Below are positions 1-9,562 of a stretch of 64,000 nucleotides of DNA, one piece after another. A model generated the notes under the pieces. It was not told where the DNA came from and ran no database searches. It was given only the letters and a program-made list of their open reading frames with translations. The first letter of the stretch is position 1, and every line of letters starts with the position of its first letter. This DNA is from Lachnospiraceae bacterium AC2028 (lineage in GTDB: Bacteria; Bacillota; Clostridia; Lachnospirales; Lachnospiraceae), in NCBI GenBank assembly GCA_000702685.1, contig JNJD01000009.1, forward strand, positions 175,798-239,797, read 5' to 3'. A program made the position numbers and the translations under genes.

Positions 1-1
1 C

Positions 2-61
2 GTGATAATAGATCTGCTTTCAATGATCATATACTTCGTGTTATTCGGAGCGCCGGCATAA
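2..61 (+). CDS. 3' end of a gene, probably membrane protein (partial)
   Basis: An open frame runs in from the left edge and stops with TAA at 59-61. The 19 visible residues are very hydrophobic (VIIDLLSMIIYFVLFGAPA), which fits a C-terminal membrane segment. Too little is present to name a family, and another frame is also open here, so the call rests on hydrophobicity and on the stop lying before the next ribosome site. Confidence 0.35.
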   Translation: MIIDLLSMIIYFVLFGAPA

Positions 62-119
62 AGGGGCCGAGCTTCGTATTTCTGTCAAAAAAGACCATCG
101 GGACGAAAAGGAGTTTCGT

Positions 120-563
120 ATGAGATCAGTTATCATTTATGCATCGACACATCACGGAAATACCAAAAAGGTAGTGGAAACAATCGCACAGAATTGCGGT
201 GTGGAATTGGTCGATGCAACCAAAGTACATGAGAAGGATCTGTCGGAGTATGATCTGATCGGATTTGCTTCCGGTATCTTTTTTTCAAAGTTTGCGGAGC
301 CTGTATTGAAGTTCGCAAGGGAGAATCTTCCGGAAAATAAGGATGTGTTCTTCATTGCTACCGCAGGAAATCCGATCCAGCTCAATTTCAAATCGATATC
401 CGATATCGCCGAGGAAAAGAAGTGTAACGAGCGCGGCAGATACCAGTGCAAAGGCTATGACACATACGGCCCGTTCAAGCTTGTCGGTGGAATCCAGAAG
501 GGCCATCCGAATGAGGAAGAACTGAAGGCGGCGGTAGACTTTTATAAGAGTATTGATAAATAG
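120..563 (+). CDS. flavodoxin-family protein
   Basis: The 147-residue product is a short-chain flavodoxin fold, expected to bind FMN and act as a soluble low-potential electron carrier or a small flavin oxidoreductase. The N-terminus is a beta strand followed by the phosphate-binding loop ASTHHGNTKK (residues about 8-17), the flavodoxin signature T/S-x-T/H-G-x-T. Further beta-alpha repeats follow (LIGFASGIFF near residue 47, VFFIATAGNP near 76). The start is ATG at 120 with AAAAGGAG six bases upstream. The C-terminal half (CNERGRYQCKGYDTYGP) carries cysteines unusual for flavodoxin, resembling proteins annotated as flavodoxin-domain proteins of Clostridia. It is not obviously in an operon with the next gene, 102 bases away. 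The electron partner is unknown. Confidence 0.8.
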   Translation: MRSVIIYASTHHGNTKKVVETIAQNCGVELVDATKVHEKDLSEYDLIGFASGIFFSKFAEPVLKFARENLPENKDVFFIATAGNPIQLNFKSISDIAEEKKCNERGRYQCKGYDTYGPFKLVGGIQKGHPNEEELKAAVDFYKSIDK

Positions 564-665
564 TATTCATAACTGCGATTAGTCGGGATTAAATACCGGG
601 AGATCATACTGTGAGCACTGCCTTGGAACCGGCATTATACATGAAACGAAGGTTCACGGAGAAAA

Positions 666-1838
666 ATGGAACGCAGAAGCAAATCCAATAAGAAATTCAT
701 GGTATTGTCGGCAATCGGCATACTGATGGTTGTCGATCATCATACGTTCACGGCACTGAATCTGTTCGGAGATTATATCCCTTACAATTCGTTCTTTATG
801 CCGATGTTCGTCTTTATTTCCGGCTATTTCAACAGGGTGGACAGGAACACAAAGCTTCTCCCCTATATCGGAAAGAAGATAAAAAATCTCCTGCTTCCTT
901 ATCTGGGATTATCTGTATTCGTATTTTTGATCGAGCAGCTGATCAACTTCTATAAAGCGGGTGAGCCGTTCTCACTTCCCGGGTGGTATCTGCAATATAT
1001 GCTCGAAAGGATCGTGACAATAGGATCGTTTGGCTCTATTGTCGAACCGATGTGGTTTGTTATCGCACTGTTTTCGACACTTCTGGTCTATGCAGTCTTT
1101 AAAAAACTCCTTTGCCGGATATGGAACAGCTATGTGATGTTGGTATTATTCTGCGGAATGAACGTGCTTGTGGTTTATCTTGCACAGAACACGGATCCGG
1201 AGGCACTGTCTCCTTACCTTGTTCCGCTGAAGGTTCTCTTTTTCCTGCCGTTCCTTGAGTTCGGTATCATATACAGAGATCATCTGGAGAAAAAGCATGA
1301 AGCTCTTCCGGTTGGCGGAAAGATCGCAATCCTTGCGCTGATGCTTGGAATTAATGCAATCCGCACAATGTATCTTCCGAGTTCCTATGATGTTGCATTT
1401 GACAGCATCGATGATCTGTCCGGATTTACCAGTCCATACCTTGTCACGCCGCTTGTTTCATCGATCATCGGTATCCTTTTCTGGCTGACATTAACGGATC
1501 TTATAGAAAAACCGGTATCCGGAAGCAGGTTTGTAAATTATATGTCCTGCAATACCTTCTGGATAATGGGCCTGCATATCCTATTTTTCAATATCCTCAA
1601 CTGCATCCTTCTTGCGATTGATGAGAATATTGTCGGGCTGCTGTATTTCGATACGGAATTTTTCCGTGAATCTGAGTGGTACTATTGGGAAATCAGTCCG
1701 GATTTTAAACTGATCTATGTTGTTTTCGGTATCCTGGGACCTCTTTTCATTAAGCGGATATGGGATATGATATATTTGCTGATAAGAAAGCCGTTTGCCA
1801 AAAAACAGCCGTCTGTCGGTGACCGGTCCGAAGCTTGA
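666..1838 (+). CDS. acyltransferase-3 family integral membrane protein
   Basis: The 390-residue protein has about ten hydrophobic segments and matches the acyltransferase 3 family (OafA/NodX type), which transfers acetyl or similar groups to exported sugars at the membrane. The family hallmark, an early His in the first membrane helix, is seen as LMVVDHHTF (residues about 18-26), followed by FMPMFVFISGYF in the second helix. The C-terminus is a short basic tail. ATG at 666 has GGAG four bases upstream. Neighbours do not show a polysaccharide pathway, so the acceptor is unknown. A hairpin terminator lies downstream at 1898-1940. Confidence 0.8.
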   Translation: MERRSKSNKKFMVLSAIGILMVVDHHTFTALNLFGDYIPYNSFFMPMFVFISGYFNRVDRNTKLLPYIGKKIKNLLLPYLGLSVFVFLIEQLINFYKAGEPFSLPGWYLQYMLERIVTIGSFGSIVEPMWFVIALFSTLLVYAVFKKLLCRIWNSYVMLVLFCGMNVLVVYLAQNTDPEALSPYLVPLKVLFFLPFLEFGIIYRDHLEKKHEALPVGGKIAILALMLGINAIRTMYLPSSYDVAFDSIDDLSGFTSPYLVTPLVSSIIGILFWLTLTDLIEKPVSGSRFVNYMSCNTFWIMGLHILFFNILNCILLAIDENIVGLLYFDTEFFRESEWYYWEISPDFKLIYVVFGILGPLFIKRIWDMIYLLIRKPFAKKQPSVGDRSEA

Positions 1839-1897
1839 AATCAGACAGGCAGCCGGACATGAATAATTGTATACATGCATAATCGGCATGAGATGTT

Positions 1898-1940
1898 AAA
1901 AGAGTCAGAAATGTACGATTTTCGGGCTCTTTTTTCTTTT
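1898..1940 (+). terminator. rho-independent terminator
   Basis: AAAAGAGTC (1898-1906) pairs with GGCTCTTTT (1925-1933), with one G-T pair, followed by a T-rich tail. It ends the acyltransferase transcript just before the hydrogenase promoter. Confidence 0.7.
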
Positions 1941-1956
1941 TATAACAGATTAAATG

Positions 1957-1965
1957 TGGTAAAAT
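1957..1965 (+). promoter_or_regulatory. possible extended -10 promoter of the hyd operon
   Basis: TGG-TAAAAT (1957-1965) is an extended -10 element about 45 bases before the hydC start. The -35 position falls in the T-rich tail of the terminator and is poor. The AGGAGG ribosome site sits near 2000. Confidence 0.4.
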
Positions 1966-2011
1966 TTACTTTTGTGATTGACTGAATCTTTAAGTCTTTT
2001 AGGAGGTTTTT

Positions 2012-2497
2012 ATGGCCGGATTACAGGAAGCAGCCGTAAAGCAGATCGAAGAGATCTGTGACAGGTACTGCGACGAAAAGACCCCGCTCATGATGATCCT
2101 GAGCGACATCCAGAATGAATACGGATACATTCCGCTGGAAGTTCAGGAGATAGTGTCGGCAAAGACCGGAATATCGGTCGCTGAGATCTACGGGGTTGTC
2201 ACTTTCTACTCTTTCTTTTCACTTACTCCCAAGGGAAAATACGTCATTGGCTGCTGCCTCGGAACGGCATGCTATGTAAAGGGCGCCCAGAATGTCATCG
2301 ACAGATTCTCTGAGCTTCTCGGCATACGTCCCGGTGAGACTACCGAAGACGGACTTTTCACCCTGGATGCGCTCAGATGCATCGGAGCCTGCGGTATCGC
2401 CCCTGCGGTAAGCATTAACGGCAAGGTTTACCCCAAGGTTGAGACCGGACAGGTTGAAGGCATCATCGAATCCTACAGAAAGGAGGCATCGGCGTGA
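2012..2497 (+). CDS. hydC: bifurcating [FeFe]-hydrogenase subunit C (NuoE-like)
   Basis: This 161-residue protein is a NuoE-type thioredoxin-like [2Fe-2S] protein. The four cluster cysteines are visible as C82-x4-C87 (CLGTAC) and C123-x3-C127 (CIGAC), after an N-terminal helical bundle. In HydABC complexes it carries electrons between the FMN subunit and the rest of the complex in the cytoplasm. Start ATG 2012 has AGGAGG upstream. It overlaps hydB by GTGA (2494-2497), so translation is coupled. The order hydC-hydB-hydA with no insertions is the standard layout of trimeric electron-bifurcating hydrogenases, which oxidise NADH and reduced ferredoxin together to make H2. Confidence 0.93.
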   Translation: MAGLQEAAVKQIEEICDRYCDEKTPLMMILSDIQNEYGYIPLEVQEIVSAKTGISVAEIYGVVTFYSFFSLTPKGKYVIGCCLGTACYVKGAQNVIDRFSELLGIRPGETTEDGLFTLDALRCIGACGIAPAVSINGKVYPKVETGQVEGIIESYRKEASA

Positions 2498-4383
2498 ACA
2501 GGATCAATACTGTTGAAGAACTTGAACAGAAGATAGCTGGCTGTACGGGATGCGTCGATTCCAAACTTACCGGTGCGGATGAAAAGAGACATATCGTTCT
2601 TTGCGGCGGTACCGGATGTCTTTCGAGCAATTCAAAAGAGATCATGGAAAAGTTCAGGACCGTCCTTGAAGAAAAAGGCCTCTCGGATAAAGTGACCGTC
2701 AATCTTGTCGGATGCTTCGGTTTCTGTTCTCAGGGACCTTTCGTCAAGATCTATCCCGAGAACACTCTCTACCGCATGGTCAGTGAAGCTGATGTCGAAG
2801 AGATTGTCGAGCAGGATATCATTAACAATAAGATAGTGGAACGGCTTCTTTATGTTGAACCCGTTACGGGAGACAAGGTTTCAAGCCAGGAAGACATCAA
2901 CTTCTATAAGAAACAGCGCCGCGTAGCACTTCACGGATGCGGTGTCATCAATCCCGAAGAGATAGACGAAGCGCTCGGAATGGGTGCATTCCAGGGACTT
3001 AAGAAGGCGCTCTCAATGACTCCTCAGGAAGTTGTACAGGAGATCCTTGAATCCGGACTCCGCGGAAGAGGCGGCGGCGGATTCCCTGCAGGCCGTAAGT
3101 GGTCCTTTGCACAGGCTTCCGTAAGCGATGAAAAGTATGTCGTATGTAACGGCGACGAGGGTGATCCCGGAGCATTCATGGACCGTTCCATCCTCGAAGG
3201 AAATCCTCTTGCGGTAATAGAAGGCATGATGATCGCAGGATATGCGATCGGTGCTTCGAACGGATATTTCTATGTACGCGCCGAGTATCCCATCGCGGTA
3301 AACAGACTCAAGATCGCCATAAAGCAGGCGCGTGAGATCGGACTTCTCGGAGAGAACATCCTCGGAACGGGATTCAACTTCGACTGCCATATCAGACTCG
3401 GCGCAGGTGCATTCGTCTGCGGAGAAGAGACAGCTCTTCTCAATTCCATCGAAGGAAAGCGCGGAATGCCCAGACCCAGACCTCCTTTCCCCGCAGTAAA
3501 GGGATTGTGGCAGAAGCCCACCATAGTTAACAATGTCGAGACTCTCGCATGTGTTCCCTTCATCATGAGAGAAGGAGCTGCGGAGTTTGCCAAGGTCGGA
3601 ACCGAAGGCTCCAAGGGAACCAAGGTATTCGCTCTCGGCGGAAAAGTAAATAATGTAGGTCTCGTCGAGGTTCCCATGGGAACGACCCTCAGGGAACTTG
3701 TTTACGATATCGGCGGAGGCATCCCGGGCGGAAAGAAGTTCAAGGCGATCCAGACCGGCGGTCCTTCCGGCGGATGCCTTACGGGAAAATATCTTGATGA
3801 GCCCATTGATTTCGATAACCTCGTACAGAAGGGATCGATGATGGGATCCGGCGGTGCGATCGTAATGGATGAAGACAACTGCATGGTCGACGTTGCAAAG
3901 TTCTATATGGAATTCATCTGCGATGAGTCCTGCGGTAAGTGTTCACCCTGCCGTATCGGTACCAAGAGAATCCTCGAGATACTCACCAAGATCACCGAAG
4001 GCAAGGGCACCATGGAAGACCTCGATGTCCTTGAAGAACTCAGCACCACCATCCAGAAGAATTCACTCTGCGCTCTGGGACAGACTGCGGCAAACCCCGT
4101 AAACTCTACCCTCAAGCATTTCAGAGACGAATATATCGCACACATCGTAGATAAGAGGTGCCCCGCACATGTCTGCAAGAGCCTTATGCAGTACAAGATC
4201 GATCCCGATAAATGTATCGGATGCGGAATGTGTGCAAGAAACTGCCCTGCGGGTTGTATCGAAAGAACGGATTACATTCCCGAAGGACACAAGCTTGCTT
4301 CGTTTAAGATCGATCCCGAAAAGTGCGTTAAGTGCGGCCTGTGCATGAGCAACTGTAAATTCAAGGCGATCGACAAGGAATAG
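2494..4383 (+). CDS. hydB: bifurcating [FeFe]-hydrogenase subunit B (NuoF-like, FMN/NADH-binding)
   Basis: The 629-residue subunit has four parts in order: an N-terminal thioredoxin-like [2Fe-2S] domain (CGGTGCLSS near 33, VGCFGFC near 74), the NuoF core with the glycine-rich nucleotide loop GLRGRGGGGFPAG (about 188-200) and the FMN/NADH site, the NuoF [4Fe-4S] motif (ESCGKCSPCRIGT near 478 with a later Cys in NSLCALG), and a C-terminal pair of ferredoxin clusters (CIGCGMCARNCP near 575 and CVKCGLCMSNCK near 610). It is the NADH-binding and probable bifurcating flavin subunit. It starts with GTG at 2494, overlapping hydC, with AGGAGG about nine bases upstream. hydA follows after 13 bases. The length matches HydB of other bifurcating hydrogenases. 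Confidence 0.93.
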   Translation: MNRINTVEELEQKIAGCTGCVDSKLTGADEKRHIVLCGGTGCLSSNSKEIMEKFRTVLEEKGLSDKVTVNLVGCFGFCSQGPFVKIYPENTLYRMVSEADVEEIVEQDIINNKIVERLLYVEPVTGDKVSSQEDINFYKKQRRVALHGCGVINPEEIDEALGMGAFQGLKKALSMTPQEVVQEILESGLRGRGGGGFPAGRKWSFAQASVSDEKYVVCNGDEGDPGAFMDRSILEGNPLAVIEGMMIAGYAIGASNGYFYVRAEYPIAVNRLKIAIKQAREIGLLGENILGTGFNFDCHIRLGAGAFVCGEETALLNSIEGKRGMPRPRPPFPAVKGLWQKPTIVNNVETLACVPFIMREGAAEFAKVGTEGSKGTKVFALGGKVNNVGLVEVPMGTTLRELVYDIGGGIPGGKKFKAIQTGGPSGGCLTGKYLDEPIDFDNLVQKGSMMGSGGAIVMDEDNCMVDVAKFYMEFICDESCGKCSPCRIGTKRILEILTKITEGKGTMEDLDVLEELSTTIQKNSLCALGQTAANPVNSTLKHFRDEYIAHIVDKRCPAHVCKSLMQYKIDPDKCIGCGMCARNCPAGCIERTDYIPEGHKLASFKIDPEKCVKCGLCMSNCKFKAIDKE

Positions 4384-4396
4384 GAGGAAACCTAAA

Positions 4397-6169
4397 GTGG
4401 CACTTATCAATATAAAAATAGAAGGTCTCCCCTATCAGGTAGAAGAGGGCCTTACAATACTTGAAGCCGCAAAAAAGTGCGGCTATGAGATCCCTTCACT
4501 CTGTGCATATAACCATGGAGAATGTAACCAGGGATCCTGCCGTGTCTGCCTTGTAGAGGCAACCGGCGCAAGAGGACTCGTAGCAAGCTGTGTTTATCCC
4601 GTTGCTGAAGGGATGGAGATCACCATCTCATCTCCCACCGCAACCGCAGCAAGAAGGCACAGCGTAGAGCTTCTTCTTTCCAATCACAACCAGAACTGCC
4701 AGCAGTGCGACAAGAACGGAAAATGTGAGCTTCTTCACGTGGCCAACATCACCGGCGCAAGGGAAAATGCATTCGGCGGAGTTCACAGCGAGACCCATTA
4801 TGATGAGATCGCACCCGGACTGGTAAGAGATACTTCAAAATGTATCCTTTGCGGAAGATGTATCGAAAGATGCAAGAATGCACACGGACTCGGAATTCTC
4901 GGATACGAGAACAGAGGCTTCAATGTATTCGTTTCACCCGCACAGGACAGATCGTTTGCGGAATCTCCCTGCATCCAGTGCGGACAGTGCGTAAACGTAT
5001 GTCCCACCGGTGCTCTTATGGAGCATTCGGAGATCGACAAGATCGATGAAGCATTTGCCGCAGGCAAGGTTGTCATCGCCCAGGCAGCTCCCGCAGTCAG
5101 GGCAGCTATCGGTGAGGAATTCGGTTACAAGATCGGAACTCCGGTCACCGGCAAGATGATCGCCGCTATGAGAAGACTCGGATTCAAGAGAGTATACGAC
5201 GTCAACTTCGGTGCAGATCTCACCATCATGGAAGAGGGAACCGAGCTTCTCGGAAGGATCAAGAATAACGGAGTTCTTCCGATGATCACATCCTGTTCAC
5301 CCGGATGGATCAATTATGCGGAGTATAACTACGCAGATCTTCTTCCCCATCTTTCATCCTGCAAGTCACCTCACCAGATGCAGGGTGCGATCATCAAGTC
5401 ATACTGGGCCGAGCAGAACGGAATAAAGCCCGAAGATATCTTCGTTGTGTCCGTAATGCCCTGCACGGCTAAGAAGTACGAAAGACAGAGAGAGCAGATG
5501 AAGGTGAACGGCAACTGGGATGTTGACGCAGTTATCACCACCAGAGAACTTGCCCGCATGATCAAGAGAAGCGGTATCATGTTCAACAGACTTCCCGATG
5601 AAGACTGGGATCAGGATATCATGGGCGATTATTCCGGCGCTGCTGTCATCTTCGGTGTTACCGGCGGTGTTATGGAAGCCGCACTCAGGACCGTTTATTA
5701 CAAGCTTACCGGCAAAGAGTCCGATCCCATTGAGTTCACGGCTGTAAGAGGTCATGATGCGGGAATCAGGGAAGCATCCGTGGATGTTAACGGAACAACG
5801 ATCAATGTAGCGATCGCATCCGGCATGAAGTCTGCCAAGGTTCTTCTTGATGAGATCAAAGAAGGAAAGTCCAAGTATCATTTCATCGAGATCATGGGAT
5901 GTCCCGGAGGATGTATCAACGGCGGCGGCCAGCCTTACGTCCGTGAGTTCTTCCTTCCCAATGAGGATGATGATATCGTCGACACCTACAAGGAAAAGAG
6001 GGCACAGGCTCTTTACAGCGAGGATGAGAGACAGACATTAAGACAGTCTCACAACAATCCCCAGATCAAAGAGCTGTATGAGAAGTTCCTCGGCGAGCCC
6101 AATTCACACAAGGCGCATGAGCTCCTTCACACCACATATGCGGGAAGAGAGCGTTTCCCCGCAAAGTAA
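4397..6169 (+). CDS. hydA: bifurcating [FeFe]-hydrogenase catalytic subunit A
   Basis: The 590-residue catalytic subunit has an N-terminal [2Fe-2S] domain (CNQGSCRVC near 43-51), a His-Cys cluster motif (HNQNCQQCDKNGKC near 97), two [4Fe-4S] ferredoxin motifs (CILCGRCIERC and CIQCGQCVNVC) and the H-cluster domain. H-cluster motifs are TSCSPGW (298-304), MPCTAKKYE (354-362) and MGCPGGCINGG (500-510). Together with HydB and HydC it makes H2 in the cytoplasm. The start is GTG at 4397 with AGGAGG seven bases upstream. It lacks the extra C-terminal [2Fe-2S] domain of the longer Thermotoga HydA, as many clostridial homologues do. The L1 motif has Ser in place of the second Cys of the textbook TSCCPxW (see findings). 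Confidence 0.93.
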   Translation: MALINIKIEGLPYQVEEGLTILEAAKKCGYEIPSLCAYNHGECNQGSCRVCLVEATGARGLVASCVYPVAEGMEITISSPTATAARRHSVELLLSNHNQNCQQCDKNGKCELLHVANITGARENAFGGVHSETHYDEIAPGLVRDTSKCILCGRCIERCKNAHGLGILGYENRGFNVFVSPAQDRSFAESPCIQCGQCVNVCPTGALMEHSEIDKIDEAFAAGKVVIAQAAPAVRAAIGEEFGYKIGTPVTGKMIAAMRRLGFKRVYDVNFGADLTIMEEGTELLGRIKNNGVLPMITSCSPGWINYAEYNYADLLPHLSSCKSPHQMQGAIIKSYWAEQNGIKPEDIFVVSVMPCTAKKYERQREQMKVNGNWDVDAVITTRELARMIKRSGIMFNRLPDEDWDQDIMGDYSGAAVIFGVTGGVMEAALRTVYYKLTGKESDPIEFTAVRGHDAGIREASVDVNGTTINVAIASGMKSAKVLLDEIKEGKSKYHFIEIMGCPGGCINGGGQPYVREFFLPNEDDDIVDTYKEKRAQALYSEDERQTLRQSHNNPQIKELYEKFLGEPNSHKAHELLHTTYAGRERFPAK

Positions 6170-6179
6170 AACAGGGTAG

Positions 6180-6224
6180 AGGCTTACGCTGTTTCAAAAG
6201 TAGTCAGCAGGCTTACGCTGTTTC
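6180..6224. repeat. 16-bp direct repeat
   Basis: AGGCTTACGCTGTTTC occurs at 6180-6195 and again, identical, at 6209-6224, just after the hydA stop and before the convergent terminator. No function is visible. Confidence 0.8.
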
Positions 6225-6237
6225 GGAAGATGAAAAA

Positions 6238-6271
6238 ATATCCCCGGATACCGCACGGTATTCGGGGATAT
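6238..6271. terminator. bidirectional terminator between hydA and the ABC permease
   Basis: A 15-bp stem (6238-6252 with 6257-6271, one G-T pair, GCAC loop). On the minus strand it is followed by a T-run, and on the plus strand by TTCTTATATA. It separates two convergent transcripts. Confidence 0.75.
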
Positions 6272-6287
6272 TCTTATATATGGAAGA

Positions 6288-8801
6288 TCATCTTTTTCGT
6301 ATGACTGCGACGGGAACGATCGCCGATATGATCAGGAATGCGGGGATGCAGGCTATGATCGGCCAAATAACGAATTTATAGGAGAACATGATCATTCCAC
6401 CCGCAAGTGCATTTACGATCAGGTAATTTAAGAACAGTCCGACGGTAAGTACAAGGGTAAAAGTCAGGATCACATGTATGATTCCTTCTCCTATGAGCAT
6501 TTTGGTCTGCTGCTTTCCTGTCATTCCGATCGCTCTGAGAACTTCAAGCTCTTTCTTGCGTTCATGGATGGATGTGTAGGTGAGGTTTACGAAGTTCATG
6601 ACACCGATCAATGCAAGGATCAGGCTCAGCGCTCCGCCTACGACCAGAAATACCCTGACCATATCCTCAAAGGATTCGAGATAAGTCTCTCTTGATTCAT
6701 AACCGAGCATGGGGCTTATCTCCGAGCAATACTCAGCAACCTTTTCTTCCGCATTGGCATATGCTTCTTCGTTCACATTGAAGAACAGTTTCATGGCTCC
6801 GTCGGAATCGGCGTGCTCCAGATATTCATCACTGGGAAGGGTGAAATAAGTATCCATTCCGTGACCGTGCTTGGGACCCATTGAATATATCAGATCTCCT
6901 ATAGCCATAACTTCATATTCTTCGGTGCTTCCGTCCTGAAAGCATACACTTACCTTATCACCGACCCTGTACAAGGCGTACTCGGTATCGTCCTTACTTG
7001 ATTCGAATAAGGATGATACGATCACGTAATTGCCCGAGGAAAACTTCTCCCAGTCGGGATCTCCCGAATCGATATCCATATTGTCAAAGACGAACTCATC
7101 AACGCCATACACATGAGAAGATATAACTTGATTTTCATACACCAATCTGTCGTAGGATTCCTTTGCATCTTGGTCATACACAAACCTGTCCGTATAAGCT
7201 TCATATAGATCCTTCATTCTTTCATACGGCGTGCCCTCAACATGCTGAAGGGATTCACTCATGTATACCGCACCGATATCTGTGATGCCGGGGATAGCTG
7301 ACAGCTCAGCAATGTCGGATTGCAATACTCCGTCGTATATTTCGCCCCCAAGGTTTCTGTTTAACATCGAACCGTCGCATACGGTAAAATCGGAACTTGC
7401 AAAGTTTCTTATAAACTTGTTTCTGTCGAAGCTTTCAGTGATCGAAACCGTGACATTTATCATGATCACACTGAGTGCCAGTGACAGTACAACAACAAAT
7501 GACTTTTTCTTATTTCTCTTTAAATTTTCTCCGGCCATGGAAAAAGGAGTGACTTTTCTGCTCTTTTTTTTCTTTGACAGATGTGACCCCGTATATTCAC
7601 TGTATCTGACTGCTTCAACGGGAGAGATCTTCTTCACGACTTTACAGGGCTTGATGCAGCTTATTCTTATGGTGATCCACGAGAAAAGCGCGCTCAGTGC
7701 GAAGATCAAAACTCCGGGATGGATCTCGCAGTCAACGTCCAAAAAGCCTTTTGTTATGAAGGGAAGCAGGACAACGGACACCAGGTATCCTGCGATCATT
7801 CCCAAAGGAATGCCGGCAAGTCCGAGAATGGCAGCCTGTCTGATGATAAGCCTCTTAAGCTGTTTGTTTGTGGTTCCGACAGTCTTCAGCAGTCCGTAAT
7901 ATCTGATCTCCGATGAAACGGCAATGTAGAAAATATTATAGATGATCAGATATCCCGAACCCATTATGAGTATGAGGATGAATGTTATCATGATCACCGA
8001 AGTGGGATCTGCTTTTGCCGAAACATATGCCCAGTTAATTCCTTCGTTAACCTCGGGACCAAAACCCAGTCTTTCCTTAAGGTTATTCATCTGTCCCTGC
8101 AGATCGAAGGTCCGGGGGAAATTAAAATCCGGATTAATGGAGCCGGCATAGCTCTGATTCATAAGATGAGCTTCTTTATCTGCGGCATCCTTCCATGCCG
8201 GGGCATATGCTTCCTGAAATGCTTTCGAAACATAGATCTGGTTTGCCATTACGGCGGAGGGTTTTTCCCAATATCCGCTCACAATGAAATCAAATTCACG
8301 GACTGTTACTCCGTCGCATATGATCAGGTGTATAGACTGTCCGATCTCATGAGGCACACCGAAATCATCAAGCACCTGTGTGCATGTTGCGATCTCGTTC
8401 ATTTCTTCCGGCAATCTTCCCACGCTCGGAAGGCTGAATGATGTCTCTGCACTTTCCGGTGTTGTGTACCTTATTTCGGTATAGTCTTCATACAACTCTT
8501 CGTTAGCTACAGATCCTACGATGATATTGTAGGATAGGTCCCTGATAACTATATCTGTTTTGAGGACTTCGAATTCTTCCTCGGTCAGGAACTTGAAGCC
8601 TGCATGAGAGCTTGTTCCGACCTGGAGCAGTGTGCTTTGTTCAATTGACTTAATGATGCTTCCCGAGACGGTAAAGAGAGTGGTCAGCATCATTGTGGAG
8701 AGAATGATCGCAGCCGTAAGGATCACATTTCTCCGCATATTTGCGAACATGCTCTTCCTGCAGAGATTGTCTATGCATTTTTTGTTCTTAACATTACGCA
8801 T
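6288..8801 (-). CDS. FtsX-type ABC transporter permease
   Basis: A large permease (837 residues from ATG 8801; an upstream GTG at 8810 is possible). It has an N-terminal membrane helix, an extracytoplasmic domain of about 220 residues, a three-helix FtsX domain near residues 275-390, another helix near 440, a second extracytoplasmic domain and a second FtsX domain near 705-835. This two-FtsX layout fits MacB/LolC-related permeases used for peptide antibiotic resistance or lipoprotein and peptide handling. ATG 8801 overlaps the ATPase stop by eight bases and is better placed for AAGGA than the GTG. It is the last gene of a response regulator, kinase, ATPase, permease set, an order like Bce modules, although Bce permeases are shorter with ten helices. 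Substrate unknown. Confidence 0.85.
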   Translation of the reverse strand: MRNVKNKKCIDNLCRKSMFANMRRNVILTAAIILSTMMLTTLFTVSGSIIKSIEQSTLLQVGTSSHAGFKFLTEEEFEVLKTDIVIRDLSYNIIVGSVANEELYEDYTEIRYTTPESAETSFSLPSVGRLPEEMNEIATCTQVLDDFGVPHEIGQSIHLIICDGVTVREFDFIVSGYWEKPSAVMANQIYVSKAFQEAYAPAWKDAADKEAHLMNQSYAGSINPDFNFPRTFDLQGQMNNLKERLGFGPEVNEGINWAYVSAKADPTSVIMITFILILIMGSGYLIIYNIFYIAVSSEIRYYGLLKTVGTTNKQLKRLIIRQAAILGLAGIPLGMIAGYLVSVVLLPFITKGFLDVDCEIHPGVLIFALSALFSWITIRISCIKPCKVVKKISPVEAVRYSEYTGSHLSKKKKSRKVTPFSMAGENLKRNKKKSFVVVLSLALSVIMINVTVSITESFDRNKFIRNFASSDFTVCDGSMLNRNLGGEIYDGVLQSDIAELSAIPGITDIGAVYMSESLQHVEGTPYERMKDLYEAYTDRFVYDQDAKESYDRLVYENQVISSHVYGVDEFVFDNMDIDSGDPDWEKFSSGNYVIVSSLFESSKDDTEYALYRVGDKVSVCFQDGSTEEYEVMAIGDLIYSMGPKHGHGMDTYFTLPSDEYLEHADSDGAMKLFFNVNEEAYANAEEKVAEYCSEISPMLGYESRETYLESFEDMVRVFLVVGGALSLILALIGVMNFVNLTYTSIHERKKELEVLRAIGMTGKQQTKMLIGEGIIHVILTFTLVLTVGLFLNYLIVNALAGGMIMFSYKFVIWPIIACIPAFLIISAIVPVAVIRKR

Positions 8802-9480
8802 TTTCGGCACCGTCCTTTGTGATCACATGTCCGTCTTCAATGCGGATGATCCTGTCCGCCATCTGGGCAATCTCTTCATTATGCGTGATCATGATCATTG
8901 TCTGCCGGAACTTTGCACTTGTAGTCTTGAGGAGCCCAAGAACATCCTGGCTTGTCTTGGAATCGAGATTTCCGGTGGGTTCGTCCGCGAGGACAAAGGA
9001 AGGCTTTGTTGCGAGTGCCCTTGCGATCGCAACTCTCTGCTGCTGTCCTCCCGAGAGCTGATTGGGCATGCTGTTTACCTTCTCGGAAAGGCCGATGATA
9101 TTTATGATCTCTTTGACGAATTCTTCGTCAACATCATTTCCGTCGAGCTGGATAGGAAGAACGATGTTCTCATATACATTGAGGACCGGTACCAGATTGA
9201 ATGCCTGGAATACGAAACCGATCTTTCTTCTTCTGAAAATGGTGAGTTCCTCATCCTTGAGGGAGAAGATGTCCTTGCCGTCCACGAATACTTTGCCTTC
9301 GGTGGGGCGGTCGAGTCCGCCGAGCATGTTGAGAAGTGTGGATTTTCCGCTTCCGCTCGTTCCGACTATCGCAACGAACTCGCCCTGCTCAATGCTTATG
9401 TTTACACCGTCTATGGCTTTAACGGGTGCGGTGCCCTGTTCGTAGTATTTTTTCAGATTTTCGGTTCTTAAGATTTCCAT
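8794..9480 (-). CDS. ABC transporter ATP-binding protein (MacB/LolD family)
   Basis: This 228-residue ATPase of the MacB/LolD/BceA type has Walker [10 protein letters not shown] (about 39-47), signature LSGGQQQR (about 144), Walker [12 protein letters not shown] (about 164-174) and an H-loop MITHNEE. It powers the FtsX-type permease encoded next to it. Its GGAGGT ribosome site lies directly beside the T-run of a hairpin at 9494-9530, which separates it from the upstream kinase gene and may decide how much read-through reaches it. The family usually acts by mechanotransmission rather than classical transport. Confidence 0.92.
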   Translation of the reverse strand: MEILRTENLKKYYEQGTAPVKAIDGVNISIEQGEFVAIVGTSGSGKSTLLNMLGGLDRPTEGKVFVDGKDIFSLKDEELTIFRRRKIGFVFQAFNLVPVLNVYENIVLPIQLDGNDVDEEFVKEIINIIGLSEKVNSMPNQLSGGQQQRVAIARALATKPSFVLADEPTGNLDSKTSQDVLGLLKTTSAKFRQTMIMITHNEEIAQMADRIIRIEDGHVITKDGAENA

Positions 9481-9493
9481 TTATGACCTCCAT

Positions 9494-9530
9494 AAAAAAT
9501 ATGCTAAGCACTTTGATGTACTTAGCATAT
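9494..9530 (-). terminator. hairpin with T-run between kinase and ABC genes (terminator or attenuator)
   Basis: A perfect 10-bp stem, ATATGCTAAG (9499-9508) with CTTAGCATAT (9521-9530), loop of 12 bases. Read on the minus strand it is followed by six T. It lies after the kinase stop (9563) and immediately before the ATPase ribosome site. Confidence 0.65.
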
Positions 9531-9562
9531 CAATACAATCTAACGAGGGTCTTTCCGAAATA

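Noticed and set aside
6180..6224. 16-bp direct repeat considered as a CRISPR remnant
   Set aside because: Only two copies with a 13-bp spacer and no cas genes.
7261..7899. 212-codon plus-strand frame opposite the FtsX permease
   Set aside because: Antisense shadow with low-complexity Ser/Phe composition.
8632..9471. 279-codon plus-strand open frame opposite the ABC ATPase gene
   Set aside because: It is the antisense shadow of a gene with full Walker motifs. The translation is Cys/Phe-rich with no motif and no ribosome site.
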